DNA of 5,185 nt from DATDMG01 sp036518955. GTDB lineage: Bacteria > Actinomycetota > Actinomycetes > Actinomycetales > Kineosporiaceae. The position numbers were made by a program, and so were the translations under genes. How positions within the stretch are numbered: the stretch's first letter is position 1; each line of letters starts with the position of its first letter. The DNA lies in assembly GCA_036518955.1 (NCBI GenBank), contig DATDMG010000345.1, positions 1-5,185 of the forward strand, read 5' to 3'. Below, piece after piece: positions 4,436 to 5,185 of this stretch. The notes beneath the pieces were generated by a model, which saw only the letters and a list, made by a program, of their open reading frames with translations, was not told the DNA's origin and did not search any database.

Positions 4436-5185
4436 GTCCTGGTCGGAGGCCCAGAAGGCGTGCAAGACGCATCCGGGTGGAGTCGTACGCCGCCCGGATG
4501 GTTCAAAGCGTGCGTGCCCCTGCGGTGTGGGCTGGCGGTACCGGCTCGGGCTCCCGGACCCCGTGACGGGGCAGCGAGGGAAGCCGCAGTGGTCGCAGGT
4601 GTTCCCCACGAAGGGGGCTGCCGATGACCATCAGCGCGACACCCGGAAGGCGATCGCCGAGGGCACGTTCACCAGCGACCAGGGCAAGACGCTCGAGGTA
4701 CACCTCCGGGAGTGGCTGGAGCGGCTGGAGGCCAAGGGACGCAAGGCGTCCACTATCGCGGGCTACCGGTCGGTGATCGAGACAAGGATCATTCCCGCGC
4801 TGGGGCACCACCGGCTGTCCCGGCTGACGCAGCACCACGTCCAGGCGTGGCTCGACGCTGTCGCGCGAGAGCCGCAGATGGGCAAGGGCCGCATCGGCAG
4901 CGTGACGAGCGGGACGCTAGTCAACCTCCGGGCGGCCCTCCGGGCGGCCCTGAACGACGCCGTCCGCCGCGGCCTGGTCGCACGGAACGTCGCGGAGCTG
5001 GTCGAGCTCCCCGAGGTGCGCAGGCCGGCACCCGTGGCCATTGACGCCGGACGGCTGGCGCGGTGGCTGAACTGGTGCGAAGAGCAGGGCGATGCATTGG
5101 CGCCGTTGTGGCTGTGCGTTTCGGTCTACGGCCCCCGGCGCGGTGAGCTGCTCGGGCTGCGCTGGCTTGACGTCGACACGAACGC
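4428..5185 (+). CDS. int: Tyrosine recombinase/integrase, N-terminal 252 codons (partial, cut by the window end)
   Basis: The ATG at 4428 overlaps the regulator's TAG (4433-4435) by 8 bp, and the frame is open to the end of the window. Residues about 37-75 (GWRYRLGLPDPVTGQR, then FPTKGAADDH) match the arm-site-binding domain of phage/AICE integrases. Residues about 88-190 are the SAM-like core-binding domain (STIAGYRSVIETRIIPALG, LRAALNDAVRRGLVARNVAE). The catalytic domain begins near 203. YGPRRGELLGLRW (234-246) carries the first catalytic Arg, R237, and E240 of the box I pattern. The remaining catalytic residues, including the Tyr nucleophile, lie beyond 5185. A Cys/His set (C12, H15, C30, C32) precedes the arm domain. 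The enzyme would recombine attP with a chromosomal attB, commonly in a tRNA gene. GAAGG just before the ATG is a close-spaced ribosome site, and translational coupling is likely. Confidence 0.92.
   Translation, partial: MPRSWSEAQKACKTHPGGVVRRPDGSKRACPCGVGWRYRLGLPDPVTGQRGKPQWSQVFPTKGAADDHQRDTRKAIAEGTFTSDQGKTLEVHLREWLERLEAKGRKASTIAGYRSVIETRIIPALGHHRLSRLTQHHVQAWLDAVAREPQMGKGRIGSVTSGTLVNLRAALRAALNDAVRRGLVARNVAELVELPEVRRPAPVAIDAGRLARWLNWCEEQGDALAPLWLCVSVYGPRRGELLGLRWLDVDTN

Larger units (their letters stand above)
1..5185. mobile_element. Fragment of an actinobacterial integrative element (AICE-like or phage-satellite-like)
   Basis: The gene set seen is a tyrosine integrase, an XRE regulator, an excisionase-like HTH protein, a primase/polymerase and a helicase-type ATPase, arranged around one divergent control region. 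This is the core of a site-specific integrating, self-replicating element. AICEs are known to carry one of several replicase types, one of which is Prim-Pol. Phage satellites also pair integrase and divergent regulators with a primase/helicase module. The element extends past both window ends: the integrase is cut at 5185 and the leftmost gene at 1. No att core, tRNA, tra or capsid/terminase gene is visible, so the class is inferred from the module alone. Confidence 0.75.

Noticed and set aside
4436..5185. Attachment site or tRNA within the window
   Set aside because: No tRNA-like fold or repeated att core is visible; if present, attP should lie beyond the end of the truncated integrase.

Overview
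The window is high-GC DNA (roughly 70% by eye), and its real reading frames end mostly in G or C. This points to an actinomycete; the genus cannot be read from the sequence. Its content fits the integration, excision and replication end of an integrative mobile element. The closest known types are a Prim-Pol-type actinomycete integrative and conjugative element (AICE) or an actinobacterial phage satellite. No transfer gene, packaging gene, tRNA or att site lies inside the window, so the two cannot be separated here.

Layout. A 177-bp divergent control region at about 3671-3847 splits the window. To the right (+) lie an XRE-family helix-turn-helix regulator (3848-4435) and a tyrosine integrase that overlaps its end by 8 bp and runs off the window (4428 onward). 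To the left (-), in order of transcription, lie an excisionase-like HTH protein (3670-3431), a 102-aa protein of unknown function (3372-3064), a gap with a strong GC hairpin, a 29-codon small ORF (2940-2851), a bifunctional primase/polymerase (2854-1844), a RepA/RecA-fold helicase-type ATPase (1847-159), and the first 54 codons of an unrecognised gene (162-1). The last four are chained by 4-bp GTGA, ATGA and GTGA stop/start overlaps, which implies one translationally coupled operon.

How the parts fit together. The integrase would insert the element and the excisionase-like protein would steer it out. The primase/polymerase and ATPase would replicate the excised circle. The XRE protein sits between the two arms and is the natural candidate for the switch. 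A palindrome at 3775-3791 covers both predicted -35 boxes of the divergent promoters, so one bound repressor could shut both arms.

The most unusual signal is a set of twelve 9-bp units (core GTCAGA) in four clusters inside the ATPase gene, in both orientations. They use codons atypical of the gene, and the two orientations encode different peptides. This looks like DNA-level selection, for example an iteron-type origin or protein-loading site embedded in the replication gene.
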